A stretch of 62,213 bases of DNA from Lachnospiraceae bacterium (lineage in GTDB: Bacteria; Bacillota; Clostridia; Lachnospirales; Lachnospiraceae), in NCBI GenBank assembly GCA_022796795.1, contig JAAWJI010000023.1, positions 1 through 62,213 of the forward strand, read 5' to 3'. A model generated the notes under the pieces. That model was not told the DNA's origin. It saw nothing but the letters and a program-made list of their open reading frames with translations, and made no database searches. This document shows positions 24,772 to 35,400 of the stretch, piece by piece; position 1 is the first letter of the stretch, and each line of letters begins with the position of its first letter. The translations under genes and the position numbers were made by a program.

Positions 24772-25791
24772 ATGAAAGAAAAATTACAGAAAATCCGGCA
24801 GGAGGCCACTGCCCGGATCCAGGCGGCAGCGGATCTGGCCGCGTTGAACGAGGTGCGTGTCAGCGTGTTGGGAAAAAAAGGCGAGCTGACCTCTGTGCTG
24901 AAAAGTATGAAGGATGTGGCGGCTGAGGAGCGCCCCAAGGTAGGCCAGATGGTCAACGACGTGCGGGGAGAGATCGAGAAGATGCTGGAAGAAGCCAAGG
25001 GGTCCATGGAGGCCGCTCTGCGGGAGGCCAAGCTGAAGGCAGAGGTCATTGATGTGACTCTGCCTGCCAGGAAAAATGAATTGGGGCATAGACATCCCAA
25101 CACCATTGCCCTGGAGGAAGTGGAGCGTATTTTCATCGGTATGGGCTATGAGGTGGTGGAAGGTCCTGATGTGGAGTATGACCTGTACAATTTTGAGAAG
25201 CTTAACATTCCGGCCAATCACCCGGCCAAGGACGAGCAGGATACCTTCTATATTAATAAGGAGATTGTGCTGCGGACGCAGACCTCTCCCGTTCAGGCCC
25301 GGGTTATGGAGCAGGGAAAGCTTCCCATTCGCATGATCGCCCCGGGACGCGTGTTCCGTTCCGACGAGGTGGACGCCACCCATTCCCCATCCTTCCATCA
25401 GATCGAGGGACTGGTGGTGGACAAAAATATTACCTTTGCGGACCTGAAGGGAACTCTGGAGGAGTTTGCAAGGGAGCTTTTCGGACCAGATACCAGGACC
25501 AAGTTCCGGCCCCATCATTTCCCCTTTACGGAGCCCAGTGCAGAGGTGGATGTGAGCTGTTTTAAATGCGGCGGCAAGGGCTGCAGATTCTGCAAGGGAA
25601 GCGGCTGGATCGAGATTTTGGGCTGCGGCATGGTGCATCCTCATGTTCTGGAGATGTGCGGCATTGACCCGCAGGTGTATACAGGCTTTGCCTTCGGCGT
25701 GGGCCTGGAGCGCATTGCCCTGTTGAAATATGAGATTGACGATATGCGCCTCCTCTATGAGAATGACACCCGGTTTTTAAAGCAGTTTTAG
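24772..25791 (+). CDS. pheS: Phenylalanyl-tRNA synthetase alpha subunit
   Basis: Catalytic subunit of the (alpha-beta)2 enzyme that charges tRNA-Phe. The 339-residue protein has an N-terminal coiled coil (about residues 1-90) that binds tRNA, then the class II core with motif 2 ([20 protein letters not shown]), the phenylalanine-pocket region ([10 protein letters not shown]), and motif 3 ([16 protein letters not shown]). Length is normal. The Cys-rich [16 protein letters not shown] loop is a common insertion in Firmicute PheS. The ribosome site AAAAAGGAG precedes the ATG. It is controlled by the T-box leader; pheT follows 122 bp later. Confidence 0.97.
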   Translation: MKEKLQKIRQEATARIQAAADLAALNEVRVSVLGKKGELTSVLKSMKDVAAEERPKVGQMVNDVRGEIEKMLEEAKGSMEAALREAKLKAEVIDVTLPARKNELGHRHPNTIALEEVERIFIGMGYEVVEGPDVEYDLYNFEKLNIPANHPAKDEQDTFYINKEIVLRTQTSPVQARVMEQGKLPIRMIAPGRVFRSDEVDATHSPSFHQIEGLVVDKNITFADLKGTLEEFARELFGPDTRTKFRPHHFPFTEPSAEVDVSCFKCGGKGCRFCKGSGWIEILGCGMVHPHVLEMCGIDPQVYTGFAFGVGLERIALLKYEIDDMRLLYENDTRFLKQF

Positions 25792-25913
25792 TTATCTTGT
25801 TCACCCAGATAAAGATGCGCGCCAAATCGTGCTCCCCTGAAGTTGCCATGGGATGAATGGGCCATCTATGTTAGAGAAACAGTTTAGCCAGAAAGTGGAA
25901 AGGAAATAAAATT

Positions 25914-28334
25914 ATGGATACATCGTTATCATGGATTAAAGCATATGTGCCGGACCTGGAGGTGACGGCCCAGGAATATACGGACGCCATGACCTTATCC
26001 GGAACGAAGGTGGAGGGCTTCCAGAGACTGGACGCCGATCTGGATCGGATTGTCATTGGACAGATCAAAAAAATAGAGCGCCACCCGGATGCGGATAAGC
26101 TGGTGGTATGTCAGGTGGATGTGGGAGGAGACGCACCCATCCAGATTGTCACCGGAGCGCCCAATGTGGAGGAGGGACAGAAGGTTCCTGTGGTGCTGGA
26201 CGGAGGCCGGGTGGCAGGAGGCCACGACGGCAAGATGACTCCAGGAGGCGTCCCCATTAAGAAAGGAAAGCTTAGGGGCGTGGAGTCTGACGGAATGATG
26301 TGCTCGATTGAGGAGCTGGGTCAGACCCGGGAACTGTTTCCCGAGGCTCCGGAGAACGGCATTTATATTTTTCCCCAGGACGTGACAGTGGGAGAAAGCG
26401 CTGTTCATGCCCTGGGACTGGACGATGTGATTTTTGAGTATGAGATCACTTCCAACCGGGTGGACTGCTACAGCGTTATCGGCATTGCCCGGGAGGCGGC
26501 GGCTACCTTCCGCAAAAAATTTGTGCCACCAGTGGTGGAGGTAAAGGGCTCCGGCGGAGACGTAAACGACTACATTCAGGTGGATGTGAAGGACGTGGAT
26601 CTCTGTCCCCGATACTGTGCCCGGGTGGTGAAAAATATTAAGCTTGCCCCCTCCCCTAAGTGGATGCAGCAGCGCCTGGCAGTAAATGGTATTCGGCCCA
26701 TCAATAACCTTGTGGATATTACCAACTATGTGATGGAGGAGTATGGACAGCCCATGCACGCCTATGACCTGGATACCATTGCCGGGCATCGGATCCTGGT
26801 ACGCCGGGCAGAGAACGGGGAGAAGTTCGTGACCCTGGACGGTCAGGAGCGTGTCATGGACGATTCTGTGCTCATGATCTGCGACGGGGAAAAGGCTGTG
26901 GGCATTGCGGGTATCATGGGAGGAGAGAATTCCATGATTACGGACAGCGTGCAGACCCTGCTCTTTGAGGCTGCCTGCTTTGACGGTACAAATATCCGTC
27001 TCTCATCCAAGAAGATCGGTCTTCGCACCGACGCCTCCGGCAAGTTTGAGAAGGGGCTGGATCCCAACAATGCTAAGGAGGCCATTGACCGGGCCTGCCA
27101 GCTTATTGAGGAGCTGGGAGCCGGAGAGGTGGTGGACGGCATGGTGGATGTGTATCCGGGAGTGAAGGAGCCGGTGCGCGTGCCCTTTGAGCCGGAGGAA
27201 ATCAATGCTTTGTTGGGGACAAAGATTTCACGGGAGCAGATGCTGGAGTATTTTGATATGCTGGAGCTTGTCTATGACAGGAAGACAGAGGAGATTCTGG
27301 TGCCTACCTTCCGGCAGGATGTGGAGCGCACCGCAGACCTGGCAGAGGAAGTGGCCCGGTTTTTCGGATACGACAATATTCCTGTGACGCTGCCCAGAGG
27401 GGAAGCCACTACAGGAAAGCTGCCCTTTAAGCTTAGGATTGAGGAGGAGGCCCGGAATATTGCGGAATTCTGCGGATTCTCTCAGGGAATGTGCTATTCC
27501 TTTGAGAGTCCCAAGGTGTTCGACAAGCTGCGCCTGGATGGGCAGGATCCCCTGCGCCGGGCAGTGCCTATTTCCAATCCTTTGGGGGAGGATTTCAGCA
27601 TCATGCGCACCATTTCCCTCAACGGCATGCTCACCTCCCTTGCCACCAACTACAACCGCAGAAATAAGGATGTGCGGCTGTACGAGCTGGGAAATATTTA
27701 CCTGCCTAAGGAGCTTCCGGTGACGGAGCTTCCGGAAGAGAGAATGCAGTTTACCTTGGGCATGTATGGGGAAGGAGACTTCTTTACCATGAAGGGTGTG
27801 GTGGAGGAATTCTTTGACCGGATCGGAATGGACAAAAGGCCCGTTTACGACCCCCGTGCAGGGAGAAATTACCTGCACCCGGGACGCCAGGCCAACATCC
27901 TGTATGAAGGAACGAACATTGGCTATCTGGGAGAGCTTCATCCCACGGTGGCCGACGCCTACGGCATCGGCGAACGGGTTTACCTGGCCGTGCTGGATAT
28001 GCCGTCTATTCTGCCCTTTGCCACCTTTGACCGGAAATACCAGGGCGTTGCCCGGTACCCGGCAGTGAACCGGGATATTTCCATGGTGGTTCCTAGGGAG
28101 ATCCTGGCGGGGCAGATCGAGGCTATGATTGCCCAGAGAGGTGGGAAATATCTGGAGAGCTATCGTCTGTTTGATATCTATGAGGGCAGCCAGATCAAGG
28201 AGGGATACAAATCCCTTGCCTACTCCATTGTATTCCGGGCAAAGGACCGGACCCTGGAGGAAGCTGATGTGTCCGCAGCTATGAAGAAGATTCTTCACGG
28301 GCTGGAGTCTATGGGGATTGAGCTGCGCCAGTAA
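25914..28334 (+). CDS. pheT: Phenylalanyl-tRNA synthetase beta subunit
   Basis: The 806-residue beta subunit. Domains in order: N-terminal tRNA-binding OB fold (DRIVIGQIKKIERHPDADKLVVCQVD), B3/B4 editing domain (RPINNLVDITNYVMEEYGQPMHAYDLD), B5, catalytic-like core (VARFFGYDNIP), and the C-terminal anticodon-binding FDX-ACB domain (VARYPAVNRDISMVVP). Length is usual for the family. The editing domain hydrolyses Tyr-tRNA-Phe. It is co-transcribed with pheS under the T-box. The 224 bp after the stop hold no gene or clear signal. Confidence 0.97.
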   Translation: MDTSLSWIKAYVPDLEVTAQEYTDAMTLSGTKVEGFQRLDADLDRIVIGQIKKIERHPDADKLVVCQVDVGGDAPIQIVTGAPNVEEGQKVPVVLDGGRVAGGHDGKMTPGGVPIKKGKLRGVESDGMMCSIEELGQTRELFPEAPENGIYIFPQDVTVGESAVHALGLDDVIFEYEITSNRVDCYSVIGIAREAAATFRKKFVPPVVEVKGSGGDVNDYIQVDVKDVDLCPRYCARVVKNIKLAPSPKWMQQRLAVNGIRPINNLVDITNYVMEEYGQPMHAYDLDTIAGHRILVRRAENGEKFVTLDGQERVMDDSVLMICDGEKAVGIAGIMGGENSMITDSVQTLLFEAACFDGTNIRLSSKKIGLRTDASGKFEKGLDPNNAKEAIDRACQLIEELGAGEVVDGMVDVYPGVKEPVRVPFEPEEINALLGTKISREQMLEYFDMLELVYDRKTEEILVPTFRQDVERTADLAEEVARFFGYDNIPVTLPRGEATTGKLPFKLRIEEEARNIAEFCGFSQGMCYSFESPKVFDKLRLDGQDPLRRAVPISNPLGEDFSIMRTISLNGMLTSLATNYNRRNKDVRLYELGNIYLPKELPVTELPEERMQFTLGMYGEGDFFTMKGVVEEFFDRIGMDKRPVYDPRAGRNYLHPGRQANILYEGTNIGYLGELHPTVADAYGIGERVYLAVLDMPSILPFATFDRKYQGVARYPAVNRDISMVVPREILAGQIEAMIAQRGGKYLESYRLFDIYEGSQIKEGYKSLAYSIVFRAKDRTLEEADVSAAMKKILHGLESMGIELRQ

Positions 28335-28558
28335 GAAAACAAGACTGGAAGGAGCCAAGTCCTGAGTCCGCAGGTAAGGGGGTTCAGGCAAGAAAATACA
28401 GGTGTCTCGGCGGCGTATCCGGAGGGATTTGCCGTCGGGACGTTTTACTGTGATATTGGACGGCAGCCACGGGGACATTCTGTTTCCCTGGACGGGTCAT
28501 GGACCGGAACAGAGCTTTCAGGAAGCGGTGGGGCCGATGACAGGAGAAAGGAACGGAT

Positions 28559-28744
28559 ATGGGAGAGGCAAAAGGCGGCTGTGAATGCTGCATTAATTAT
28601 GTGTATGACGAGGATTATGAGTGTTATACCTGCGAGATGGATCTGGATGAGGATGAAATGGGGCGTTTTTTGACAGGCCGCTTTGACAACTGCCCCTATT
28701 TCCAATATAATGATGAGTATAGAATTGTGCGCCGGCAGATGTAG
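28559..28744 (+). CDS. Small Cys-containing protein (DUF6472-like)
   Basis: A 61-residue acidic protein with the pattern CECCINYVYDEDYECYTCEMDLDEDEMGRFL...CPYF...DEYRIVRRQ. I recall this pattern as DUF6472, a small family common in Lachnospiraceae. Five Cys residues suggest metal binding. The ATG follows AGGAGAAAGG. Function unknown; position between pheT and corA gives no hint. Confidence 0.82.
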   Translation: MGEAKGGCECCINYVYDEDYECYTCEMDLDEDEMGRFLTGRFDNCPYFQYNDEYRIVRRQM

Positions 28745-28822
28745 GGGCAGGCTGTAGAATAGAGAGGAAAGGCTGTCTGGGTTTTTGGACAGGTCTTGGA
28801 TGAAACAAAGGGGGAATCCGGT

Positions 28823-29764
28823 ATGATGAAAATATACAGGACAGACGATCAGCATATCCATGAGAGGGAGAAGCTGGAGGATGGAGTCTGGGTGCAGCTG
28901 ATCCAGCCTTCCCGGCAGGAGCTGGAGCAGATCAGCGAGCTCACGCATGTGGACATCCAGGATCTTATGGCTGCCCTGGACGAGGAGGAAAGCTCCCGTA
29001 TTGAGCTGGAGGACGGCTATACACTGATCCTGGTGGATATTCCCACCCAGGAGGTGCGCCATGCAAATAAGACCTTTACCACCATTCCTCTGGGAATTAT
29101 ATTGACCCAGTCCCTGATTATCACTGTTTGTACAGAGGATACCTCCATTCTCCAGTGTTTTACCCAGGATCGGGTGCGGGAGTTCAGTACCAAGAAAAAA
29201 TTGCGCTTTGTGTATCAGATTCTCTTCCGGGTGGCTACCCTGTATCAGAACAACCTGCGGTTTCTGGATAAAAAGCGGGTGGAAATCGAGGAGTGCGTGC
29301 TGGGAAATACAGATGATATTGACCTGATTGCCCTTCATGAGCTGGAGTCCACGCTGGTTTACTTTGCCACTTCTCTTCGGGCCAACGCGGCTGTGCTGGA
29401 GCGGCTTACTCGTTATAAACGGTTGGAGCAGTATCCCGATGATCAGGAGCTTTTGGATGACGTGATTGTGGAGAATCACCAGGCCATTGAGATGGCTACC
29501 ATATACCGGGATATTATCAATGGTACCCGGGAGCTTTTGTCCGCGGTTATCAGCAACCGGCTTAACAACGTAATGAAATTTCTGGCCTCTATTACCCTGG
29601 TCATGGCTATTCCCACCATTATTTCAGGCATTTATGGCATGAATGTGGACGTGCGCTGGATGCCTCTGGCCACGGTTTCCTACGGATTTTACTGGATCTG
29701 CCTGATTACCCTGGTGATCTGCATTGTGGTGTTGATCCTGCTGAAGAAAAAGAAAATGCTGTAG
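28823..29764 (+). CDS. corA: CorA-family magnesium transporter
   Basis: A 313-residue CorA-type divalent cation channel. The C-terminal two helices are clear, and the signature YGMN sits at the end of the first helix (ISGIYGMNVD). The long helical cytoplasmic domain with EKLEDGVWVQLIQPSRQELEQ and FVYQILFRVATLYQNNLRFLD is typical. I chose ATG 28823 (followed by another ATG), with AAAGGGGG about ten bases before it; the in-frame ATG at 28796 has no ribosome site. It may carry Mg2+, Co2+ or another divalent ion. queA follows 48 bp later. Confidence 0.9.
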   Translation: MMKIYRTDDQHIHEREKLEDGVWVQLIQPSRQELEQISELTHVDIQDLMAALDEEESSRIELEDGYTLILVDIPTQEVRHANKTFTTIPLGIILTQSLIITVCTEDTSILQCFTQDRVREFSTKKKLRFVYQILFRVATLYQNNLRFLDKKRVEIEECVLGNTDDIDLIALHELESTLVYFATSLRANAAVLERLTRYKRLEQYPDDQELLDDVIVENHQAIEMATIYRDIINGTRELLSAVISNRLNNVMKFLASITLVMAIPTIISGIYGMNVDVRWMPLATVSYGFYWICLITLVICIVVLILLKKKKML

Positions 29765-29812
29765 GGCCTGACAGATCATGGATTTTTGCCTGAGAAAGGA
29801 ATTGGGAAAGAT

Positions 29813-30850
29813 ATGAAGACATCGGATTTTTACTATGATTTACCCCAGGAGCTCATCGCCCAGGATCCCCTGGAGGACCGCAGCAGCTCCCGGCTTCTGG
29901 TTTTACACCGGGAAACCGGGGAGTGGGAGCACCGGAGCTTTCGGGATATTCTGGAATACCTTCATCCCGGGGACTGCCTGGTGGTCAATGACACAAAAGT
30001 GATCCCGGCCCGTCTCATGGGGGAGAAGGAGGGAACAGGAGCCGGTATCGAGGTGCTGCTTTTGAAGCGACGAGAGGGAAATCCCGGGGAAACCGTGTGG
30101 GAGACTCTGGTGAAGCCGGGGAAAAAGGCAAGACCCGGCGCCAGGATCTTGTTTGGAGGCGGGATATTAACGGGAGAGGTACTGGAGGTGGTGGAAGAGG
30201 GAAACCGACTGATCCGGTTTACCTATGAGGGGATTTTCGAGGAAATTCTGGACCAGCTTGGACAAATGCCCCTGCCCCCCTATATTACGCACCAGCTGAA
30301 GGACAAAAATCGTTATCAGACCGTCTATGCAAAGCATGAGGGCTCGGCGGCTGCGCCTACGGCAGGCCTTCACTTTACGCCGGAGCTTCTGGAGGAAATA
30401 CAGAAAAAGGGGGTAAAGCTGGCTCATGTGACTCTCCATGTAGGGCTTGGAACCTTTCGGCCTGTGAAGGTGGAGGAGGTAACGGAGCATCATATGCACA
30501 CAGAATTCTATGTGGTGGAGGAGGAAGAGGCCCGTGTGATCAATGAGACAAAGGCTTCGGGGGGACGCGTGATCTGTGTGGGAACCACCAGCTGCCGGAC
30601 CCTGGAGTCTGCGGCAGAAGCCGACGGAACCTTGCGGGCCGGAAGCGGCTGGACAGACATTTTCATTTATCCGGGCTATGAATTTAAAATCCTGGATGGG
30701 CTCATCACCAATTTTCATCTGCCTGAGTCCACGCTTCTCATGCTGGTGTCCGCCCTTTGCGGACAGGAACGGATTTTGGCCGCCTATGAGGAGGCGGTGA
30801 GGCAGCGCTACCGATTTTTCTCTTTTGGAGACGCCATGCTCATTCAATGA
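29813..30850 (+). CDS. queA: S-adenosylmethionine:tRNA ribosyltransferase-isomerase
   Basis: Transfers and isomerises the ribosyl part of S-adenosylmethionine onto preQ1-modified tRNA to form epoxyqueuosine. The 345-residue protein has the family start [20 protein letters not shown], then [13 protein letters not shown], the block [32 protein letters not shown], and [34 protein letters not shown]. Length matches the family. The ATG at 29813 gives the canonical N-terminus; an in-frame ATG nine codons earlier is less likely. No tgt gene is seen in the window. Confidence 0.96.
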   Translation: MKTSDFYYDLPQELIAQDPLEDRSSSRLLVLHRETGEWEHRSFRDILEYLHPGDCLVVNDTKVIPARLMGEKEGTGAGIEVLLLKRREGNPGETVWETLVKPGKKARPGARILFGGGILTGEVLEVVEEGNRLIRFTYEGIFEEILDQLGQMPLPPYITHQLKDKNRYQTVYAKHEGSAAAPTAGLHFTPELLEEIQKKGVKLAHVTLHVGLGTFRPVKVEEVTEHHMHTEFYVVEEEEARVINETKASGGRVICVGTTSCRTLESAAEADGTLRAGSGWTDIFIYPGYEFKILDGLITNFHLPESTLLMLVSALCGQERILAAYEEAVRQRYRFFSFGDAMLIQ

Positions 30851-30881
30851 CGGGGTGAGCCCAGATGGGGTGAGCCCAGGA

Positions 30882-30910
30882 TTGTAAAATACTCCATCAT
30901 ATGATACACT
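30882..30910 (+). promoter_or_regulatory. Promoter of the binding-protein/kinase pair
   Basis: TTGTAA at 30882-30887 and TACACT at 30905-30910, 17-bp spacer, 63 bp before the ATG. Just upstream a 13-bp unit (GGGGTGAGCCCAG) occurs twice, at 30852 and 30867. Confidence 0.6.
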
Positions 30911-30973
30911 AATAAACAGAGGGATAAAAAGTTCGCATAAAAGATGGTTCAATGGAGCGAGGAGGGTTAACAG

Positions 30974-32437
30974 ATGAGTAATACAGAGAGTGTGTTCAAG
31001 AAGCTGAGTCTGTTTTGTTTGGCAGTAACGATAATTTTGGGCCTGGGAGGATGTGGAAAAAAGAGTCCTCTGGATCCCAAAAATCCGGTTTCTCTCACGG
31101 TATGGCATTATTATAATGGCTCTCAGCAGACAGCCTTTGATACCTTGGTGGAGGAGTTTAATGACACGGTTGGCAGAGAGAAGGGAATTTATGTCCAGGG
31201 AGCTTCCCAGGGCTCGGTGGCAGATCTGGAGACCGCGGTGCGGGATGCTCTTGCGGGAAAAGTGGGAGCGGATGCCATGCCGGATATTTTTTCTTCCTAT
31301 GCGGACACTGCCTATGAGGTGGAACAGGCGGGAGCTCTGGCAAACCTGTCCGATTACCTGAGCCAGGAAGAATTAGATCAATTTGTGGATTCTTATATCG
31401 AAGAGGGATGTATAGCATCAGACGGCAGTCTACGGATTTTTCCCACGGCAAAATCCACGGAGATTATGATGATAAACAAGACGGATTGGGAGCCTTTTGC
31501 GGCGGAATCCGGGGCTTCTCTGGAGGATCTTCAGACCATAGAGGGAGTAGCCGCCACAGCCAGGGCCTATTATGAGTGGACAGACAGCCTGACTCCCGAA
31601 ATAGCCGGGGACGGCAAGGCGTTTTACGGACGAGATGCTGTGGCCAACTATTTTATCATTGGATTACAGCAGCTTGGAGTAGAGATCTTCCAGGTGGAAA
31701 ATGGGGAGATGACCATGAATGTGCCCAGGGAGGAAATGCGCCGCCTCTGGGAGCATTACTATATTCCCATGGTGAAGGGATATTTTGGAGCCTATGGATC
31801 CTTCCGTTCAGATGATGTGAAAACAGGAGATATTCTGGCCTACACAGGATCGACCTCATCCGCCATGTACTTTCCCGATCAGGTGGAGCTGGACGACAAA
31901 AGCTATGCCATTGACTATCTGGTAATGCCGGCGCCGGTGTTTGAGGGAGGACAAAACTTTGCGGTCCAGCAGGGAGCCGGCATGGTGGTCAGCAAGTCCG
32001 ACGAAACGCATGAGTACGCTGCGGTGGAATTCCTGAAATGGTTTACCCAGGAGGAGAATAATCTGCGATTTGGCTGTGTGTCCGGCTATCTGCCGGTGCT
32101 AAAGGAAGCCAACAGTACCCAGGAGTTGGACCAGGTTATTGCGGAACATGAGCTGACCGTTGCGCCAAAAACATATGACTGTCTCACTACGATTTTTGCT
32201 GAGATGGAGAGCATGACATTGTATACAAACAAGAGCTTTAAAAATGGATCCAGAGCCAGAAAGGTTTTGGAATATCATCTGGCAGATCAGGCTGTGGCGG
32301 ACCGGGCAGCTGTGACAGCCGCCATGGAGCAGGGAGCGGATCTTGAGGAGGCTTCGGCGCCTTTTGTGACAGAAGAGGCCTTTGAGACTTGGTACAATTC
32401 TTTTTACGATGCACTGGACGAAGCGGTGAACGAATAA
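30974..32437 (+). CDS. Solute-binding lipoprotein without a transporter
   Basis: A 487-residue lipoprotein of the family-1 extracellular solute-binding type. It has a signal peptide with lipobox GLGGC (Cys about residue 28), then SLTVWHYYNGSQQTAFDTLVEEFN at the mature start and the binding-protein pattern AMPDIFSSYADTAYEVEQAGALANLSDYLS. The last 150 residues include EYAAVEFLKWFTQEENNLRFG, typical of the class. No permease or ATPase gene is adjacent. The next gene, one base after the stop, is a very large hybrid histidine kinase with an extracytoplasmic sensor. This suggests that the lipoprotein presents its ligand to the kinase. The ligand is unknown. Confidence 0.88.
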   Translation: MSNTESVFKKLSLFCLAVTIILGLGGCGKKSPLDPKNPVSLTVWHYYNGSQQTAFDTLVEEFNDTVGREKGIYVQGASQGSVADLETAVRDALAGKVGADAMPDIFSSYADTAYEVEQAGALANLSDYLSQEELDQFVDSYIEEGCIASDGSLRIFPTAKSTEIMMINKTDWEPFAAESGASLEDLQTIEGVAATARAYYEWTDSLTPEIAGDGKAFYGRDAVANYFIIGLQQLGVEIFQVENGEMTMNVPREEMRRLWEHYYIPMVKGYFGAYGSFRSDDVKTGDILAYTGSTSSAMYFPDQVELDDKSYAIDYLVMPAPVFEGGQNFAVQQGAGMVVSKSDETHEYAAVEFLKWFTQEENNLRFGCVSGYLPVLKEANSTQELDQVIAEHELTVAPKTYDCLTTIFAEMESMTLYTNKSFKNGSRARKVLEYHLADQAVADRAAVTAAMEQGADLEEASAPFVTEEAFETWYNSFYDALDEAVNE

Positions 32438-32438
32438 A

Positions 32439-35400
32439 ATGAAGAATGAGAATAGGAAAAAGAAAAGAAAATCAACGATATTCAGGATTTTTCTGTATCC
32501 TTTGATCGCCATTATGCTGGTGCAGAGCATTATCACCATCGGTACTCTGGTTGTGAGGAAAACTACGGAGACGCTGGAGGAATATTCCGGCAGTATGATG
32601 AACCGGCTTGTGGAAAACCGCAGAGTGATCCTGCAAAACGATATGAATCAGCGATGGGCTGCCGTCCGGGAACAGGAGATTTTGCTGAATGAGATTCTGG
32701 AAGAATTTCTGAAAGAGGAAAATCTTCAGCTGGAGGAGGCTCTCCAGTCCGAGGAGGCCAAGGGCAGGCTGTTGGAGCAGTTGTTTCCTGAATGCCTGGA
32801 AATTCTGCAGGGGAGTTCCACAACAGGTTTGTTTTTGATTCTGACGGGAAATGATATGACTGGGGCAGGGGAATTTGACGGCTTTTTTGTCCGGGATTCT
32901 GATCCTGATAAAAATCCGGTAAATTATACGGATCTTTTGCTGGAACGGGGGAGTAAACAGCTTTCCAGATCCTGGGATATTCCTTTGGACACCGGATGGA
33001 CCACCCGGTTTCGCATGGATGGACAGGGACAGACAGCCAGTGAAAATTATTTCTATGAGCCCTGGAGAGCCGGAATGGAGCATGAAGATGCGGATACGGA
33101 AGATCTGGGATATTGGTCTGGGCCTTTTTCCCTGGGAAAGGATCAGACAGATTCCTATGAAATGATTACATACTCCCTGCCGCTTCGCTATCAGGGACAG
33201 GTGTATGGAGTATTTGGTGTGGAGATCTCATGTCGAAGGCTGTACAGCTATTTTCCTGTTGCGGAGTTAAATGATTCCCAGCAGTCGGGATATATGCTGG
33301 CTGTTCGGGACAAGGACGGAGATTATTCCTCTCTGACAGGTAAGGGGATTTTATATGATTTAGTCCGTTCTCTGAATGGGAGGTTTTCTTTAAGGGAAAC
33401 AAATTATGCCAATCTGTCTTTGGTAAAAGACGCCTGGTTAAACGGTCAGGGCGTGTATGCCGTGGTATGTCCTTTGAAGCTTTACAGCAACAATGTTCCC
33501 TATGAAAATACGGAATGGGTTCTCTTAGGATTGGATACAGAAGAAGATCTGTTTGGGATGAGTCGCCAGCTTTATTTCTGGATGGTGGTGGCGGTATTGG
33601 CAGGTCTGGCTTTCGGCGTATTTGGCATTTATGCTGTGGTACGCCACCTGACCAGGCCTATTCAGCGGCTGATGCAGTGTATCAGCGCAGGCAGCGCAGG
33701 CCTGAAAGAGTTTAAAGCCACCAATATTCTGGAGGTAGACGCGCTTTATCATGTGGTGGATAATCTGACGGAACAACAAAAAAAGGTGGAAAATATTCTT
33801 TTGGAGGAAAAGGAACGCTATAAAGTGGCATTGGAATCCTCAAAGGATATCTTTTTCAGCTATGACCTGCAAAAGGAAACCCTGGATTTGGTCAATCATA
33901 AAACCATGAATGGGCAGTGGCAGTTCCCAAGGGTCCAGGGCAGCTTGATTCACACAGACTTTATCTTTGAGGAAGACAGAGAGAAGGCTTTGGAGGAGCT
34001 GCAGCAGGACGCAGATAATCCCTATGCGGAATTTCGTATGCGCTGGCCGGGAGAGACGGAATTTACCTGGGTGGCTCTCACAGGTAAGGCTGTGTACGAT
34101 ACGGATGACAGGCGCTGGAAGATCGTGGGGAGTATTCGGAATATTCAGGAGCAAAAAGAGCGGGATGCAGAGCTGTTGCGGAAAAATACAACAGACGGGG
34201 TTACCGGTCTCTATGTGTTCAGCGCTGGAATGGAGCGTCTCAGGGAATACAGGAGTGTTCATCCGGCCGGCGTGATGATGGATCTGTATTTAGACCGGCT
34301 CAAGTATGTGAATGAAAAAAACGGCATTGTTTTTGGAGACATGATTCTGGAGGAGGCTGGCAGTATCCTTCGGGAGGCATGCAAAAGATTTTCGGAAGAG
34401 ACGGGAAAAAGGTCAGTGGCTCTGCGGTTGAACCTGGATGAATTTGTGGTGTGGCTGGAGAGTGAGTCTAAGGAACAGGGAAAAGAATTTTTCGAAGCTT
34501 TGGTGGAAAGAATTGCCGCATGCTTTGAGGAAGAAACATTCCAGATTCGCATATATGCCGGTCTTTCTTGTGGCAAAAAAGAGGAGTCCTGCGAGGAGTT
34601 GATCCGCCGGGCGCGGCTGGCCAAGAGCTATCCTCTTCCAGAAGGCAGTCAGAGGAGTGTTTTTTATGAGGATATTCCTTCGGAAAACAAAAAGACCTTA
34701 CCTCCCCTTCAGGGCAAGGAGATCAATAGCCTGGACTATAGCGAAGACGTAAGTCTGGTTTCTGTGGCCTTGAATTTGTTTGGAAAGGGAGCTGATTTTC
34801 CAGCACAAATGATGCTGATGGTCCGGAAAATCGGCAGATTTTACGGGGCCAGCCAGGTGTTGGTGTCTCTGGTGAAAGCAGATTTCAATTCCAACTATCT
34901 GAATTATCAGTGGCATCAGAATGGAGAGATAGAAAAGGAAACTGTGCGAAAGTACAGGGAAAAGGAGCGGGCGGAGTTTTATAGCTGGCTGGGAAGGTCA
35001 GAGGTTCGGTATTTTTCAGAGGAAGACAGCAAGCAGCCGGCGCTTCAGTGTTTCCTGAGTATTACGCCAGGGCAGCGAGGGATCTTGCTTCCCATGTATG
35101 ATAATGGAATTTATATAGGAAATCTCTGTATTCTTGGCGTGGAAGCGGATATTTTGGAAAATTCGGAAGAATATCAGAATCTTAAGGAACTGGGAAGAGT
35201 CATTGAGGGACAGCTGAACCAACAGCAGCATGATATTGCCAGCAAGGCAAAATCTGAATTTCTCTCTCGTATGAGCCATGAAATCCGCACACCTATGAAC
35301 GGGATCATCGGCATGACAGCCATTGCTCTGCAACAGGGCCAAAGTCAGGAGAGGGTTATGGACTGTCTGCAGAAAATACAATCTTCTTCTGATTATTTGC

